A model generated the notes under the pieces. The model had not been told where the DNA came from. It was given only the letters and a program-made list of their open reading frames with translations, and ran no database searches. 64,000 nucleotides of DNA from Symbiodinium microadriaticum (taxonomy: Eukaryota > Sar > Dinophyceae > Suessiales > Symbiodiniaceae): the NCBI GenBank assembly GCA_001939145.1, contig LSRX01000478.1, positions 134,551 to 198,550 on the forward strand, read 5' to 3'. Every line of letters begins with the position of its first letter. Position 1 is the stretch's first letter. Shown here piece after piece: positions 40,336 through 50,639 of this stretch. Both the position numbers and the translations under genes were made by a program.

Positions 40336-40464
40336 GCTAGGTGTCAAAGCTTACAAATTAAATTAGGGGTGTCTAGATAGATTGAGGCACATTTCTTGAT
40401 TGAGGGCTGTTACGGTTTCTTGGTGACCCCTAAACCCCTAAACCCTAAATTCTAAGCCGAGGAC

Positions 40465-40545
40465 CGAGTGTATCCAGAAGAGTCACAGCACCGATGCCCT
40501 CACCATCGTGAAGCCTCCAGTTACCGCCAAGGACTGTCCGGGGGT
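40465..40545 (+). CDS. exon-like island
   Basis: Reads TECIQKSHSTDALTIVKPPV followed by TAKDCPGVL, flanked by CCCTAAA before and TTTAGGG after. Family unknown. Confidence 0.35.
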
Positions 40546-40664
40546 TTTAGGCTTCAAAAGCCTGAACTTTGTAGGGTTTAGGGTTTAAGGTTTAGGGGTT
40601 CAGGGGTTTAGGGTTTACGGGATCTAAGCAACAAAGCCTGATACAGCCCATCAACATAAACAAG

Positions 40665-40667
<3 letters not shown>

Positions 40668-40701
<34 letters not shown>

Positions 40702-40725
40702 CTATCTATCTATCTTTATACACAC
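40668..40725. repeat. TA and CTAT microsatellite
   Basis: TA run followed by CTAT units. Confidence 0.95.
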
Positions 40726-40825
40726 AGATACAGCCTTCACTCTGCGTACGTAGTCGAGCTATGGATCACGGACTGCCTCAGGAGGTCTCCAACAATGTTC
40801 GGCATGAACCTTACTACATATAGCT

Positions 40826-40942
40826 AGACCCCCGCGAGGATCTAAAGAGCCGAACCCAGCAACTGGGACCCGATACTACTAAAAGGCACTTAGAGGATAT
40901 ACCGTTGAGGAATCTACTTTTGGATCCTCCCAGGGGTCTGGG
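40826..40942. mobile_element. family A element
   Basis: AGACCCCCGCGAGGATCTAAA to GGATCCTCCCAGGGGTCTGGG. Confidence 0.78.
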
Positions 40943-41202
40943 ACTTGTTGCGTGAAGCCGCTAAACACTCTTTCTCAGCGGCTGAAGCAACATGCCTTGA
41001 GGGTCGGGGTACTTACTTTGGGAGTTAGGGTTTAGGGTTTCAAGTTGGCAGACTTACAGACACCCGGAAAGTTCCTTGTTATGATTATCGTATAATACCA
41101 CCCAAAACCCTATTCTAAGTATTAAGGCCCCTACATAACTGCCCTAAGATTCTTCTGTCCTCAGTCAGCAAGTTGCAAGCCCCCACCCCGTAAACCCTAA
41201 AC

Positions 41203-41290
41203 CAAGACTGCATGACGACATTTACGAACCAAGAGTACCCGCTGTAGACGTCATGGCCCGCGCAGCCCCCCAAAAAGATCCTTGTGTTTC
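41203..41290 (+). CDS. exon-like island
   Basis: Reads RLHDDIYEPRVPAVDVMARA followed by APQKDPCVSP, ending at the left border of a family A element. Family unknown. Confidence 0.35.
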
Positions 41291-41539
41291 CCCAGACCCT
41301 TGGGAGGATCTAGGAAGTGCTTACAGGTTCATGGGACTTAGTAACTAGGGTTATAAATGAGGCAACTATACTTATGATAGCCGTATAACCCCAATTAAGG
41401 TACTTATAACTGTACTTATTCAGTCCCATGAACTCCAAGTAGAGCCCCTAATTTGAGACCCGATACTTTCAAAAAAAGATCTTTTCATGCAGACCCCCGA
41501 TTCAAGGATCTACTCTCTAGATCCTCCCGAGGGTTCGGG
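41290..41539. mobile_element. family A element with nested family G
   Basis: The A ends (CCCCAGACCCTTGGGAGG and GATCCTCCCGAGGGTTCGGG) are split by G at about 41330-41441 (ACAGGTTCATGGGACTTAG to CCCATGAACTCCAAGT). Confidence 0.82.
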
Positions 41540-41623
41540 TGAAGGAGGGGGTTGTGGAATCTGGTCCGTGTTGCCCCAGAAATCAGGGAAGACCAAGCAC
41601 GAAACTCGAAACTCTAAGCCCTC

Positions 41624-41743
41624 CCCAGACCCCCGGGAGGATCTAGAGAGTAGATCCCTTAATTTGGGACCCTAACTACTAAAGGGTACTTGATAGGAAG
41701 CCCCTTAAGGGATCTACTTTCTAGATCCTCCCGGGGGCCTGGG
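41624..41743. mobile_element. family A element, well preserved
   Basis: CCCAGACCCCCGGGAGGATC to GATCCTCCCGGGGGCCTGGG. AACTCTAARCCCT lies just outside both ends, a possible worn target duplication. Confidence 0.9.
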
Positions 41744-42127
41744 TCAACTCTAAACCCTAAACCCTGAATCCTCAACGACAGCTTTATTGAGGGGCACCTT
41801 TGAGTCTGTTCCATACATCTCTTTGCTTTCCTACCCAGGAAAGTGGAGTAGACCTAAACCCTGAACTCTCTATCAACTTGCTTTAGGGTTTATGAATTAG
41901 GGTATGGGGTTTACGCCTAAGCGATGTTCATATTATGGGACTAGACCTAGTGCAAAATGCTATGTCTTACACGGGCACCTCGGACCACTTTAACCAAGAA
42001 GAGAGAAACAAAAGGAACCTCCCACACAGTAGACACTCTGATGGCACCCTTAATCTCTAAAACCTGAACCCAAAAACCCAGAACCCCCAGAACCTTCAAG
42101 GGACCCTTTAGAGGAACCCTGTTCTAA

Positions 42128-42200
42128 CTACGGTTGATGATATAAATCCTGCATCACCCATCATAAGGCATATACCATAGTTCTGTCTTTAACGTAGTAT
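42128..42200. mobile_element. family B left-half fragment
   Basis: TACGGTTGATGATATAAATC then ACCCATCATAAGGCATATACC. The right end is lost. Confidence 0.65.
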
Positions 42201-42202
42201 TG

Positions 42203-42545
42203 GAACCCTAAACCCTAAACCCCTACACCCCTAAACCCCTAAACCCCTAAACACTAAACCTAAACCCTAAACCCCTATAAACCCTAAACCCCTAAACCCC
42301 TAAACCCTGAACCCCTAATCTGATTCAACCCTAAGCCCCTAAACCCCTAAACCCTAAACCCCTAACCCTGATTCAACCCTAACCCACAAACCCTAAACCC
42401 TAAACCCTAAACCCCTAAACTCCTAAACCCTAAACCCCTAAACCCCTAAACCCCTAAACCCCTAACACTAATTCAACCNCCCAAACCCGAAACCCTAAAC
42501 TTCCTAAACCCTAAACCCTAAACCTCCTAATTCCTAAGCCTTAAA
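42203..42545 (-). repeat. long CCCTAAA/CCCCTAAA array
   Basis: About 340 bp, the longest telomere-type tract apart from 29.6 kb. TGATTCAACC-type interruptions recur at roughly 55-110 bp intervals. Single N at 42479. Confidence 0.93.
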
Positions 42546-42546
42546 C

Positions 42547-42655
42547 CGTGGTGGCCTCAGCTTGGAAGTTTCCTCCAAGCCATTTCGCTCCAGGCAATCG
42601 CCTGATGCAAGGTCGAAGGAACCAAAACCAGGTGCGGTCTGTGGGGTTCGTGGGT
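42547..42655 (+). CDS. exon-like island
   Basis: Reads RGGLSLEVSSKPFRSRQSPD followed by ARSKEPKPGAVCGV, between the CCCTAAA array and a TTTAGGG patch. Family unknown. Confidence 0.35.
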
Positions 42656-42850
42656 TCAGGGTTTTAGGGTTTAAGGGTGTTTTTTTTGGGGTGGTTTAGG
42701 TTTAGGGTTGAGTGGAGTGTTCCTTGGAAGAGTTCCTTTAGGCGTTCATTGGGTTTTGGGTTTTGGGTTTGGGGTTTGGGATTTTAGGGTTTTGGTTTTT
42801 TTTGTTTGGGGTTTAGTCGTTAGGGTTTGGGGTCCAGGGCGGTTTTACGG

Positions 42851-42967
42851 ACTACGAGGATCCAGAAAGCAGATCCCTCAAGAGGGTTCCTGTAAAGTAG
42901 CCTTTAGTAGTATAGGGTTCCAACCCAGGAGGGTGTTTTGCTTTCTAGATCCTTCCGGAGGTCTGGG
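42851..42967. mobile_element. family A element, worn left end
   Basis: ACTACGAGGATCCAGAAAGC to TAGATCCTTCCGGAGGTCTGGG|TA. Confidence 0.7.
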
Positions 42968-43154
42968 TAGTAAGCAGGCACTAAGTAGACTTATACGTGC
43001 CCAGAAGTCTTAATTGGGGTTATGATAGTTGTAAGTCTATACCGTAACTACGTGGAAACTTGTAGCTGATTCTGTAAGCTCCTGACTTGATTGGATCAGA
43101 CAACACGACTATGACAGCCATAACATTAACGAACAGGAACATATAATATAATCG

Positions 43155-43372
43155 TTGGCTCGAGTGTGGCTGTTGTTTACTGTTTCATTGCTCCACGAAG
43201 TCTTACCGACGGATATTCGAGCATGCCCAGATCCCGTCATAAACGAACCGAGAAGCTGCACCACAATCAAGGTATCCTACCATTGGCATACTACGCTTGT
43301 CGTTGAAAGCTTCAGCTTCGGATCCACTACGGGGTCTCGATACGGGATTGCGCAGACATTCATAGTGTACCC
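43155..43372 (+). CDS. hypothetical open frame
   Basis: Open from a TTG into the next family A element: ARVWLLFTVSLLHEVLPTDI, then RACPDPVINEPRSCTTIKVS. A hydrophobic start resembles a signal peptide, but there is no ATG. Could be chance. Confidence 0.22.
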
Positions 43373-43489
43373 AGAGCCCCGCAAGGATCCAAAAGTGGAT
43401 CCTTGCAAGGCGGCTCCTGTAATGTACCTTTCAGTAGCGTAGGTTCCCAAATTGGGGGATCTGCTTTTAGATCCTGCCGGGATTCTGGG
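43370..43489. mobile_element. family A element flanked by TA
   Basis: TA|CCCAGAGCCCCGCAAGG to CCTGCCGGGATTCTGGG|TA. Confidence 0.82.
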
Positions 43490-43650
43490 TAGTTACTTAC
43501 TGCGCTTCAGGGTTCAGGGTTTGGGGCATAGCATTCAAAAATTTCGGCGGCTCATCAGGTTCCAATCAGACAAAAGGAGCCCCAAATGAGTCCTAGGAGC
43601 TTTAGGGTTAGCACAACCCACTTTAGGGTTTAGGGTTTAGGGTTTAGGGC

Positions 43651-43755
43651 GAAAGGATCTAGAAAGTATAACCCAAAATTTGGAAGTTTTAGAGGGTACT
43701 TCATATAAGAACCTTCCTAAGGGATCTGTTTTCTAGATCCTCCCGGGGTTATGGG
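43651..43755. mobile_element. family A element lacking its outer left end
   Basis: A TTTAGGG tract runs into GAAAGGATCTAGAAAG; right end GATCCTCCCGGGGTTATGGG. Confidence 0.7.
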
Positions 43756-43843
43756 AACGGACGATGAAGGTGCCCCGAGGTGGATACCTGAGACGGGCTT
43801 CGCAAGTTTACAGCAGCTGCACGGAAGATGGAACATCGTGGGA
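43755..43843 (+). CDS. exon-like island between A element and CCCTAAA tract
   Basis: Reads DDEGAPRWIPETGFASLQQL followed by HGRWNIVGT and a TAA formed by the CCCTAAA tract. Another frame is also open. Family unknown. Confidence 0.35.
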
Positions 43844-43974
43844 ACCTAAACCCTAAACCCTAAACCCCTAACCCCTAAACCCCTAAACCCCTAAACCTCT
43901 AAACCCCTAAACCCTAAGCCCTGAACTTTTTGCCCGAAGAGTTTGCCCGAAGACCCTTACGGCAACGCATATGA

Positions 43975-44088
43975 GCCCCGGGAGGATCCAAAAAGTAGCA
44001 CCCTTAATTTGGGACCCTAACTACTAAAGGGTACTTTATAGGAACCCCCTTAAGGGATCTACTTTTTGGATCCTCCCGGGGGTCTGGG
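43975..44088. mobile_element. family A element, left end clipped
   Basis: GCCCCGGGAGGATCCAAAAAG to GATCCTCCCGGGGGTCTGGG. Confidence 0.82.
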
Positions 44089-44089
44089 A

Positions 44090-45300
44090 TAGGAGAACCC
44101 GGCAATGCGACCTAAACCCTCTGAAGCACTCTAAATCGCTTAAAGTTCCATTCATCCAACCTCTGGCGGTTTTCTGTAGGTCAACGCATCTGGGTTTGTG
44201 TGTCCATTGGGCGCAGGCTTGAAATTTCCATCGAAGCGAAGACTCCTTTTGACTTCGGGGCTTAGGAGTCTGGGGTATGGGTTTTAAGCTTTCGGATCTA
44301 TATGAAGGTTTTTAGGAGCCCTCATAAAAATCGTTGAGGTTTCTGTTCAATCCTGTGAAACCCCTGCAACACCCTATTCAGGATATGGTTGCAGTTTTGG
44401 GCCTCTGGTGTTCCTTTGCCGGGATGTTCCAGGTCATTGCCTGTGATACTAGTAACACCGTACACCCGAAACCGTAAGCCCGAGGCGTACAGCCCTACAC
44501 CTTAAGCGGCAACACCACGTTTCCCAGAATTGTGAAGGGCTGACTTCTCGTCGGCCTGCACTCAGAGGGTGCACAACCCACGAACTATGGTTCTGGCCTG
44601 GCAGATGCACGGACCTAGCACATAATTCCACAGGAGTATTAACATCGTTCCGCCCTTATGATCCCTATCATGTTCTCAGTCCCTGTTCGAATTACTAAGA
44701 CTTCTATCTCATAGAACCCTCATGGCAACCTTTTACCGCAACCTTTCAAAGGAAGCCCCTTATGGTAACCCTTTATAGTAGCGCTTCACAGGAGCCCCCA
44801 AAAAAGAAAGCCTGTGCAAGCTAGTAAGGCCGTTTTTATCAGGTATAGTGTAGAAAACCCTGTAAGGCAGCTTTTTACAGGAAACCCTAAAGGAACCACG
44901 GTTTAGGGGTTTTGGGTTTAGGGTGTAGGGTTTTGGGTTTAGGGTTTAGGGTTTTAAGTCCAACATATCTTGGAACCCTTGTGGTAGCCCTGTACAGGAA
45001 GTAAAATAAAAACCTCTTCTACTTGCCAAGCCCCAGATACCATAGAGCCCTTATATAACTTTATCAAGCAAAGCCCAGTTTGGGTTTAGGGCTTCGGGCT
45101 GAAAACAGAGCTTCCGTCCATCCCAGACTCCACCGAACGATCTGTGATAGAACCTTAAAAGGCATCCTAGGGTTTATAGGGTTTGAAGTTCAGGGTTTAG
45201 GCTAAAGATGGCTATTATCTTAGGGGTTGGGATTCAGGGTGTATGGTGCAGGGGTTTGGGGTTCAGGTTTTAGGGTGTAGGGTTTGGGGGTTCAGGGGGT
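44090..45300. other. stretch without a recognisable gene
   Basis: Mostly unique sequence with degenerate GGAACCCTT/TAGTAGCCC repeats (44700-45020) and TTTAGGG at about 44895-44960. A 60-codon reverse frame at 44449-44631 is unconvincing. Confidence 0.45.
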
Positions 45301-45813
45301 TGGGTTTTAGGGTATTGAATTTAGCTTTTGGGGTATCCTAGCACTACATGGGTTATGATGAAGCAGGTGGTTTTGTGTTTGTTGCTCCTCTCGGTGGTAG
45401 TAGTCGAGTGGGTAACCTTTAGCCTGCTGCAGGATAGAATGTTCGAAGTTGAATCTAGGCCGCCCCTAAACTCCCTAAGCCCTAAACCGTAAGCCGTTAG
45501 CATAGGAGCCTTCATATGTCGGGTTTAGGGATATCATGGTTTGCTGCCTTTCTGGCCTCCGAAACGCTGAACCCTAACCTGCCCTGACCGATTCAGGCTT
45601 TGGGGTATCTTCTCTTGTCGATGTCGGTGGATGCCTACAGTTGGGGTCCTTGTTATATGGCTGCCGTATGACTTTGGGGACCCAACAAGGGACCATAATT
45701 TAGAGAAGTACCCACATGGTTCTAAAGATGCAAGGTGCTTGCTTATATCCCCGGAGTGTCTAACCCTAAACCCTAAACCCTAAACCCTAAACCGTTGCAA
45801 CAGATTGCATCTG

Positions 45814-46145
45814 CTAGCTTCCAGAGGAGGAACAGGCTTCCTCTTCCGCGGCCTTGATCGAGGGCTCCAGGCTGTGATCGCTTAGCATAGATTTGGCTAC
45901 TTAAAGGTTCGTGGGACTTAGTAACTAGGGCTATACATAAGGTAACTATACTTATACTTACTTATAACCCCAATTAAGGTACTTATAACTGTACTTATGA
46001 AGTCCCATGAACCTCCAAGTAGCATAGATTTGGCTCGAGGCCTCCTTCTTTTCCGTGGCTCTTCTGCCGGGATGCGGCACCCCGCAGACGAGTAGGCGGC
46101 TTCGGCGACTGCAGACCGTCCAAGCTGAGAGCCTTCTGGACAAAA
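45814..46145 (-). CDS. reverse-strand exon interrupted by an introner-like element
   Basis: Upstream part (46145 down to 46021) reads FCPEGSQLGRSAVAEAAYSS, then AGCRIPAEEPRKRRRPRAKS. After skipping 45884-46020 (family G element plus one copy of its 15-bp duplication) the frame continues SMLSDHSLEPSIKAAEEEAC and SSSGS to a stop at 45814. The joined frame is 195 bases, 65 codons with the stop. Reading through the element meets a stop, and its 137 bases are not a multiple of three, so only precise removal restores the frame. The start is related to the decayed copy at 8.7 kb. Function unknown; the middle is basic (PRKRRRPRAK), like a nuclear-localisation patch. Confidence 0.55.
45899..46020. mobile_element. 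family G element with perfect 15-bp target duplication (introner candidate)
   Basis: ACTTAAAGGTTCGTGGGACTT to AAGTCCCATGAACCTCCAAGT, 122 bp. AGCATAGATTTGGCT occurs at 45884-45898 and 46021-46035. On the coding strand the 3' end of the element plus first duplicate base gives GTAG, a possible acceptor. The matching donor would be non-canonical. Confidence 0.88.
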
Positions 46146-46496
46146 GGTGCAGGCAGTTGAGTTTTGGAGTGCTAAGCATCCATCCGCCTTTTAAGGGCTC
46201 TATAAGCGAAGTGAAGTAAAGTTTAAAGGCCTGCTAAAATGGGGCGAGAGTTGCGGCTTGCGGGGTTGGGAGTGTTAGGAGGTACGAGGGCTTGGGATTC
46301 CAGCATTTAGGGCTCCAGGGTTTCAGGGTGTAGTTGCCTCGTGAATGTTGTTCAGGATTTAGGGGTGTGCGGCTGTAACCCTAAACCCTAAACCCTAAGG
46401 CCACTCCAGGAACCCGATGTTTAGAAATTCCAGAACGAGCACCAGCAAGTTGAAACCCAGGTTGGCAGAGGTTTAGGGTTTAGGGGTTTAGGGGTT

Positions 46497-46600
46497 TGCT
46501 TTGGCGATTTGGGTGACATTTCAGAGCGAGAAGGGAATTCATGCTTCAAGCGGGCTACTGGCAAACTGGTTAGGGCATGTTCTTCAGCACTGTTCGTCAT
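46497..46600 (+). CDS. exon-like island ending at a B element
   Basis: Reads FGDLGDISEREGNSCFKRAT followed by GKLVRACSSALFV, then the family B element at 46600. Family unknown. Confidence 0.37.
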
Positions 46601-46704
46601 ACGGCTGATGATATAAATCCTGCATTCCCCGTAATAAGGAATATACCACAGTTCCCATAGTTTAGGGTCCTTAAGGTAATGCAGGATTTATATCATCAAC
46701 CGTA
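46600..46704. mobile_element. family B element
   Basis: TACGGCTGATGATATAAATC to ATATCATCAACCGTA. TCA abuts both ends. Confidence 0.85.
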
Positions 46705-46814
46705 TCAGGGTCGACTAGTACAGTGGCCCCCGCAAGGTTCCGTTTCAAAACGTCATACCGAAGCCTGAGTAACTAGTAGGACAAGTCTTGAGGGTTCCTT
46801 ATTGTAACTTGTGA

Positions 46815-46915
46815 CTACCCATAGGCCCCTAAGTAGTTCCTTTTTGGGAATACCTAAATATAAACATAAACCACAAAAAGGAACTACTTAGGGGCCTATG
46901 GGTAGGCTATATTCC
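46815..46915. mobile_element. family M palindrome with perfect 32-bp arms
   Basis: CTACCCATAGGCCCCTAAGT... is exactly complementary to the right arm over 32 bases, with a 35-base spacer. No second copy was noticed. Confidence 0.8.
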
Positions 46916-46941
46916 GCCATACCGAAACCCTACTCTGCACC

Positions 46942-47120
46942 ATGCTTCCATGCAGATGCTATTCGCCTCGGAATCTTCCAACTGCACTCAGTTTCAGCAC
47001 TCTAGCCGGGGAGAAGGAAAGGTTGGACACCGTCCCGCAACCCACAAACAGGTCCTCGAACTCCAAAGCAAACCTGCAACAACCTGTGCAAATCAGCAAA
47101 GACTCAGAAGCAGGCACCCT
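46942..47120 (+). CDS. exon-like island
   Basis: Reads RNLPTALSFSTLAGEKERLD, then TVPQPTNRSSNSKANLQQPV and QISKDSEAG before CCCTAAA. Ser/Gln/Asn-rich. Family unknown. Confidence 0.35.
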
Positions 47121-47549
47121 AAACCCTAAACCCTAAATTCCCCCACAAAGAACGACAGAACCTAGCAGGCCTGAGCCCGAACCTCGGCAAACCAGCAGCA
47201 AAACGACACGCCCAAACTCCGCAGAAAATCCTGAAGCCTTACACCCAACAAGCAAGATCTAGTTAGAAGCCTAAACCCTAAGCCCTAAACCCTAAAAGAA
47301 GCCTAAACTCAACAGCCGATAACCCTGAACCCTAGTTGTTGTAAGAAAAAAGCCACAGTTTTCACACAATCTCCCCTAGGCCCTAAACCCTGAGCCCCAG
47401 TTTTCACCCAAGTCTCCCCCTGCAAAAAACCCGAACCACCGAGCGTCGTTGCTGCCTGGGATGCTACTGCCATGGAGACCCACGGGCCGAATGAGGAGGA
47501 GGTGGGGTAAGGGAGAGATTTACTATAGTGGGGTTAGGGGCTCAGGGTT

Positions 47550-47850
47550 CCTTAAAGGGCTCCTTAAAGGGATCTATAGGGCTTTAGGGTTTTATAAGGG
47601 CTTGGAGTTGGGGTTTAGGGTTTAGGGGTTTTGGGCTTTAGGGCTTAGGGAGGTGGGGTCAGGATCGAGAGGGTTAAGGGGGTTAGGGGCCTAGGGTTTA
47701 GGTTTTAGGGTTTTAGGGTTTAGGGTTTAGGGACCCAGACCCCCGGGAGGATCTAGAAAGTAGATCCCCTAATTTGGGGCCCTAACTACTAAACGGTACT
47801 TTATAGGCACACCCTTAAGGGATTTACATTTTGGATCCTCCCGGGGGTCA
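47550..47850. mobile_element. composite insertion: telomere repeats plus family A, between 39-bp repeats
   Basis: 47511-47549 and 47851-47889 match at 36 of 39 positions (both contain TGGGGTTAGGGGCTCAGGGTT in part). Between them lie TTTAGGG tracts and a full A element at 47734-47853. Confidence 0.72.
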
Positions 47851-47943
47851 GGGAGAGGGTTACTATAATGGGGTTAGGGGCTCAGGGTTTTAGGTTGTAG
47901 GGTTTAGGGTTTAGGTGTTAAGGGTTTAGGTCTTTTTGGCAGG

Positions 47944-48204
47944 NNNNNNNNNNNNNNNNNNNNNNNNNNNNNNNNNNNNNNNNNNNNNNNNNNNNNNNNN
48001 NNNNNNNNNNNNNNNNNNNNNNNNNNNNNNNNNNNNNNNNNNNNNNNNNNNNNNNNNNNNNNNNNNNNNNNNNNNNNNNNNNNNNNNNNNNNNNNNNNNN
48101 NNNNNNNNNNNNNNNNNNNNNNNNNNNNNNNNNNNNNNNNNNNNNNNNNNNNNNNNNNNNNNNNNNNNNNNNNNNNNNNNNNNNNNNNNNNNNNNNNNNN
48201 NNNN
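47944..48204. other. assembly gap
   Basis: N run, bounded on the right by poly-G. Confidence 0.99.
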
Positions 48205-48445
48205 GGGGGGGGGCACTTTAAGTAGGACCCTTCTTAATAACTGAAGGCATCTACCTTTTGAAGCCTCCCAGGTAAGAACATGACTTGGAGTTTAGGGTTT
48301 ACGGCTTAGGAATTTGCTGGGGGTCCGGAATTGGACGCTTGACTATACTGAGCAGGGTTCAAATATAGGAGCATGATGTCCCCGAAAACATGTTCGACCT
48401 CTTAAGGGCCCCCTTCGGTTTAGGGTTTAGGATTCACTGTAAGAG

Positions 48446-48562
48446 TCTAGGACATTTTCAGGTGGGTATTTACCGTTCTAGGAGCCTTATAGAAGGTCTA
48501 TATACCTGAAAGAAGGCTTATAGAAGCCCTGTAAACCCTAAACTCCCCACCTGTAGTTTCCT
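48446..48562. mobile_element. family K palindrome
   Basis: AGGACATTTTCAGGTGGGTAT to CCCACCTGTAGTTTCCTT. GTAAACCCTAAAC replaces part of the right arm seen in the 36.7-kb copy. Confidence 0.65.
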
Positions 48563-48959
48563 TGAATTTAGGGTTTAGGGTTCACTTTAAGAGTTCTTGG
48601 AAGGATCCTCTTCAGGACTCCTTTAGGTCAAACTTTGTTCTTTAAACGTTTCTTCAAGGGTTCTCTCGGGGGGTTCTTGAATCAATCTCGTACTAGAGGT
48701 TTGGGTGCCGGTTTATCATATGAGCCTGATTTTTCTGTGCTGCTACTCCTTACGGCTCCTTGTTGAAAAGAAAGATATCATACTTCAAAGCCTTGTTCTC
48801 GCTATGAAGGCCATTATTTTAGGAAGGGGGATCAGGAGGCGACCTAGTACCTACGTCAAAAGTGGGACCATTGCTGTCCCATTGGGGGTTACGCTAAACC
48901 CTGAAGCTTGTTCTTGGTTTTAGAGGGGTGGCAATGTGTAAACTGGGTTCCGGGTACGG

Positions 48960-49280
48960 ACTAGACGTTCCCTTGGGTTTAGGGTTTAGGGTTTGAGTTG
49001 GTGTTCTGGTGGGAGCCATGATGAATAGGGCTTGGCGTCCCTTTGGCTGAGGCCAATTTAAGCCCTGACAGGCTTTCAACGCGATGCAACCCCAAGCACT
49101 ATCTTCAGAACCGAATAGATTGGAGGCTTAGCTGAAGCCGTATAATGGCCGGTCCGGATAGCTGTTGGGGGATCCACTCTTTTAGAGCTTTTATCCCAAG
49201 AGAAGCCGTTGTCAGGTAGACTCAACCGAGATGACTAAGTGGCGGGAAATGATGTCCCAGGGTATCGCGAAGTGAGCCGC
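48960..49280. other. mostly non-coding stretch with one short island
   Basis: About 49215-49275 reads STEMTKWREMMSQGIAK on the forward strand. Otherwise unique sequence with a short TTTAGGG patch. Confidence 0.3.
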
Positions 49281-49444
49281 TCAGGTACCTAGAGTCTTTC
49301 TTGGTGTTGTCGAAAGATGTTTTTGACGGTTTGGGTTTGCGGTTTCGGATTTATGTGTCCCCAGAGCTTCCAAAACCCTGTAATCATGAAATATGCCTTG
49401 AATCATCGTAGGATCCCCACTACGAACTAAGGCGCGTGTTGGCG

Positions 49445-49451
49445 TACACAC

Positions 49452-49484
<33 letters not shown>

Positions 49485-49610
49485 CATACAGATATATATA
49501 TATATATATATATATATAGCAAACCAACATACATACATAAATACATACATACATGCATGCATGCACGCATGCATGCATACATGCAGACAGACGGACAGAC
49601 AGACAGACAT
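49445..49610. repeat. CATA/TA/GACA microsatellites
   Basis: TA runs bracketed by CATACATA and ending in GACAGACA. Confidence 0.95.
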
Positions 49611-49704
49611 ATTCCTGAAGCCAGGGATTTCCGAAGATCTGGATCAGCTTCTTCGGGCTTCGCATCCTCATGACGGTAGTTCTCAAAGTTAGGGTCCCCT
49701 TCTA

Positions 49705-49826
49705 CCCAGACCCCTGGAAGGATCTGAAAAGTAGAACCCCTAATTTGGGACCCTCTACTACTAAGGGGTACTTCATAGGAACCCCCTTTAAGGGATCTAC
49801 TTTTTGAATCCTCCGGGGTGTCTGGG
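49705..49826. mobile_element. family A element inserted in a family F left end
   Basis: TA|CCCAGACCCCTGGAAGG to CCTCCGGGGTGTCTGGG|TA. Immediately left is TAGTTCTCAAAGTTAGGGTCC, an F left end. Confidence 0.85.
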
Positions 49827-49851
49827 TAGGAGCCCACAATAAGGCGGCAGC

Positions 49852-49873
49852 CTTACACACACACACACACACA

Positions 49874-49906
<33 letters not shown>

Positions 49907-49952
49907 ACGCACACACGCACACACACACACACGCGCACACACGCACACACAG
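49852..49952. repeat. CA microsatellite
   Basis: (CA)n with CG and TC interruptions. Confidence 0.97.
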
Positions 49953-50029
49953 AGAGGACCCTAAAGAGGAGAATGTTTCGGGCTCGGGATCTCTTACGAT
50001 TCAAGCTCAGGGCTCCGGAGGCTCTCTTT

Positions 50030-50170
50030 GAGGGTTTAAGGGTGCTAGGGTTTACGGTTTCAGGTTTAGGGTTTAGGGTTTAAGGTTTAGGGTTCAAGGT
50101 TTAGGGTTTAGAGTTTAAGGGTTTAGGGGTTTAGGGTTTAAGCTTAAGGGTTCAGGGGTCTAGGATTTAA
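50030..50170 (+). repeat. TTTAGGG/TTTAAGG tract
   Basis: Degenerate units; runs into a family A internal fragment (50172-50246). Confidence 0.85.
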
Positions 50171-50524
50171 GGTCTAGAAGGTAGAACCCCTAATTTGTGA
50201 CCCTACACTGCTAAAGGTACTTGACAGGAAGTCCTCTACTTTCTAGAGTTTTGCATGGTTGAGGGATGCCTCTACACGGGGGTTTAAGGGTTTAAGGTTT
50301 AGGGCAGCAGGCGACACTTCAATCTACGGCTATCGTTCCCCAACTACCCTTTATCAAGGACCATGCGGGCGTTACTAAAGGGTGCTTGGAAGGGTCCTGG
50401 TAATCTCAAAGCCTGAAGTTAACACTAAACCCTGGTTTTGACCGAGCTTCGAGCCACAAGGCATTAGGAGGAGTCGAAATGCATCTCTCAACTTCAGGTT
50501 CAGAATGAAGGTTTAGGGGGCATT

Positions 50525-50625
50525 TGGAAAATAGATCCCTTAATGCGGGTTCCTATACAGAGCCTTTAGTAGTATCGGGTTACAAATGAAGGTTTCTACT
50601 TGCTAGTTCCTCCCAAAATTTTGGG
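50525..50625. mobile_element. family A element, worn
   Basis: GGAAAATAGATCCCTTAATG to CTAGTTCCTCCCAAAATTTTGGG. Confidence 0.65.
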
Positions 50626-50639
50626 CAGAGGTCAGTTGA

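Noticed and set aside
47926-48244. Frames of about 96-102 codons across 48.0 kb
   Set aside because: They consist almost wholly of unknown residues from the N gap.
49281-50004. Reverse frames of 88-136 codons
   Set aside because: Built from CATA/TA/CA microsatellites joined to a family A element.
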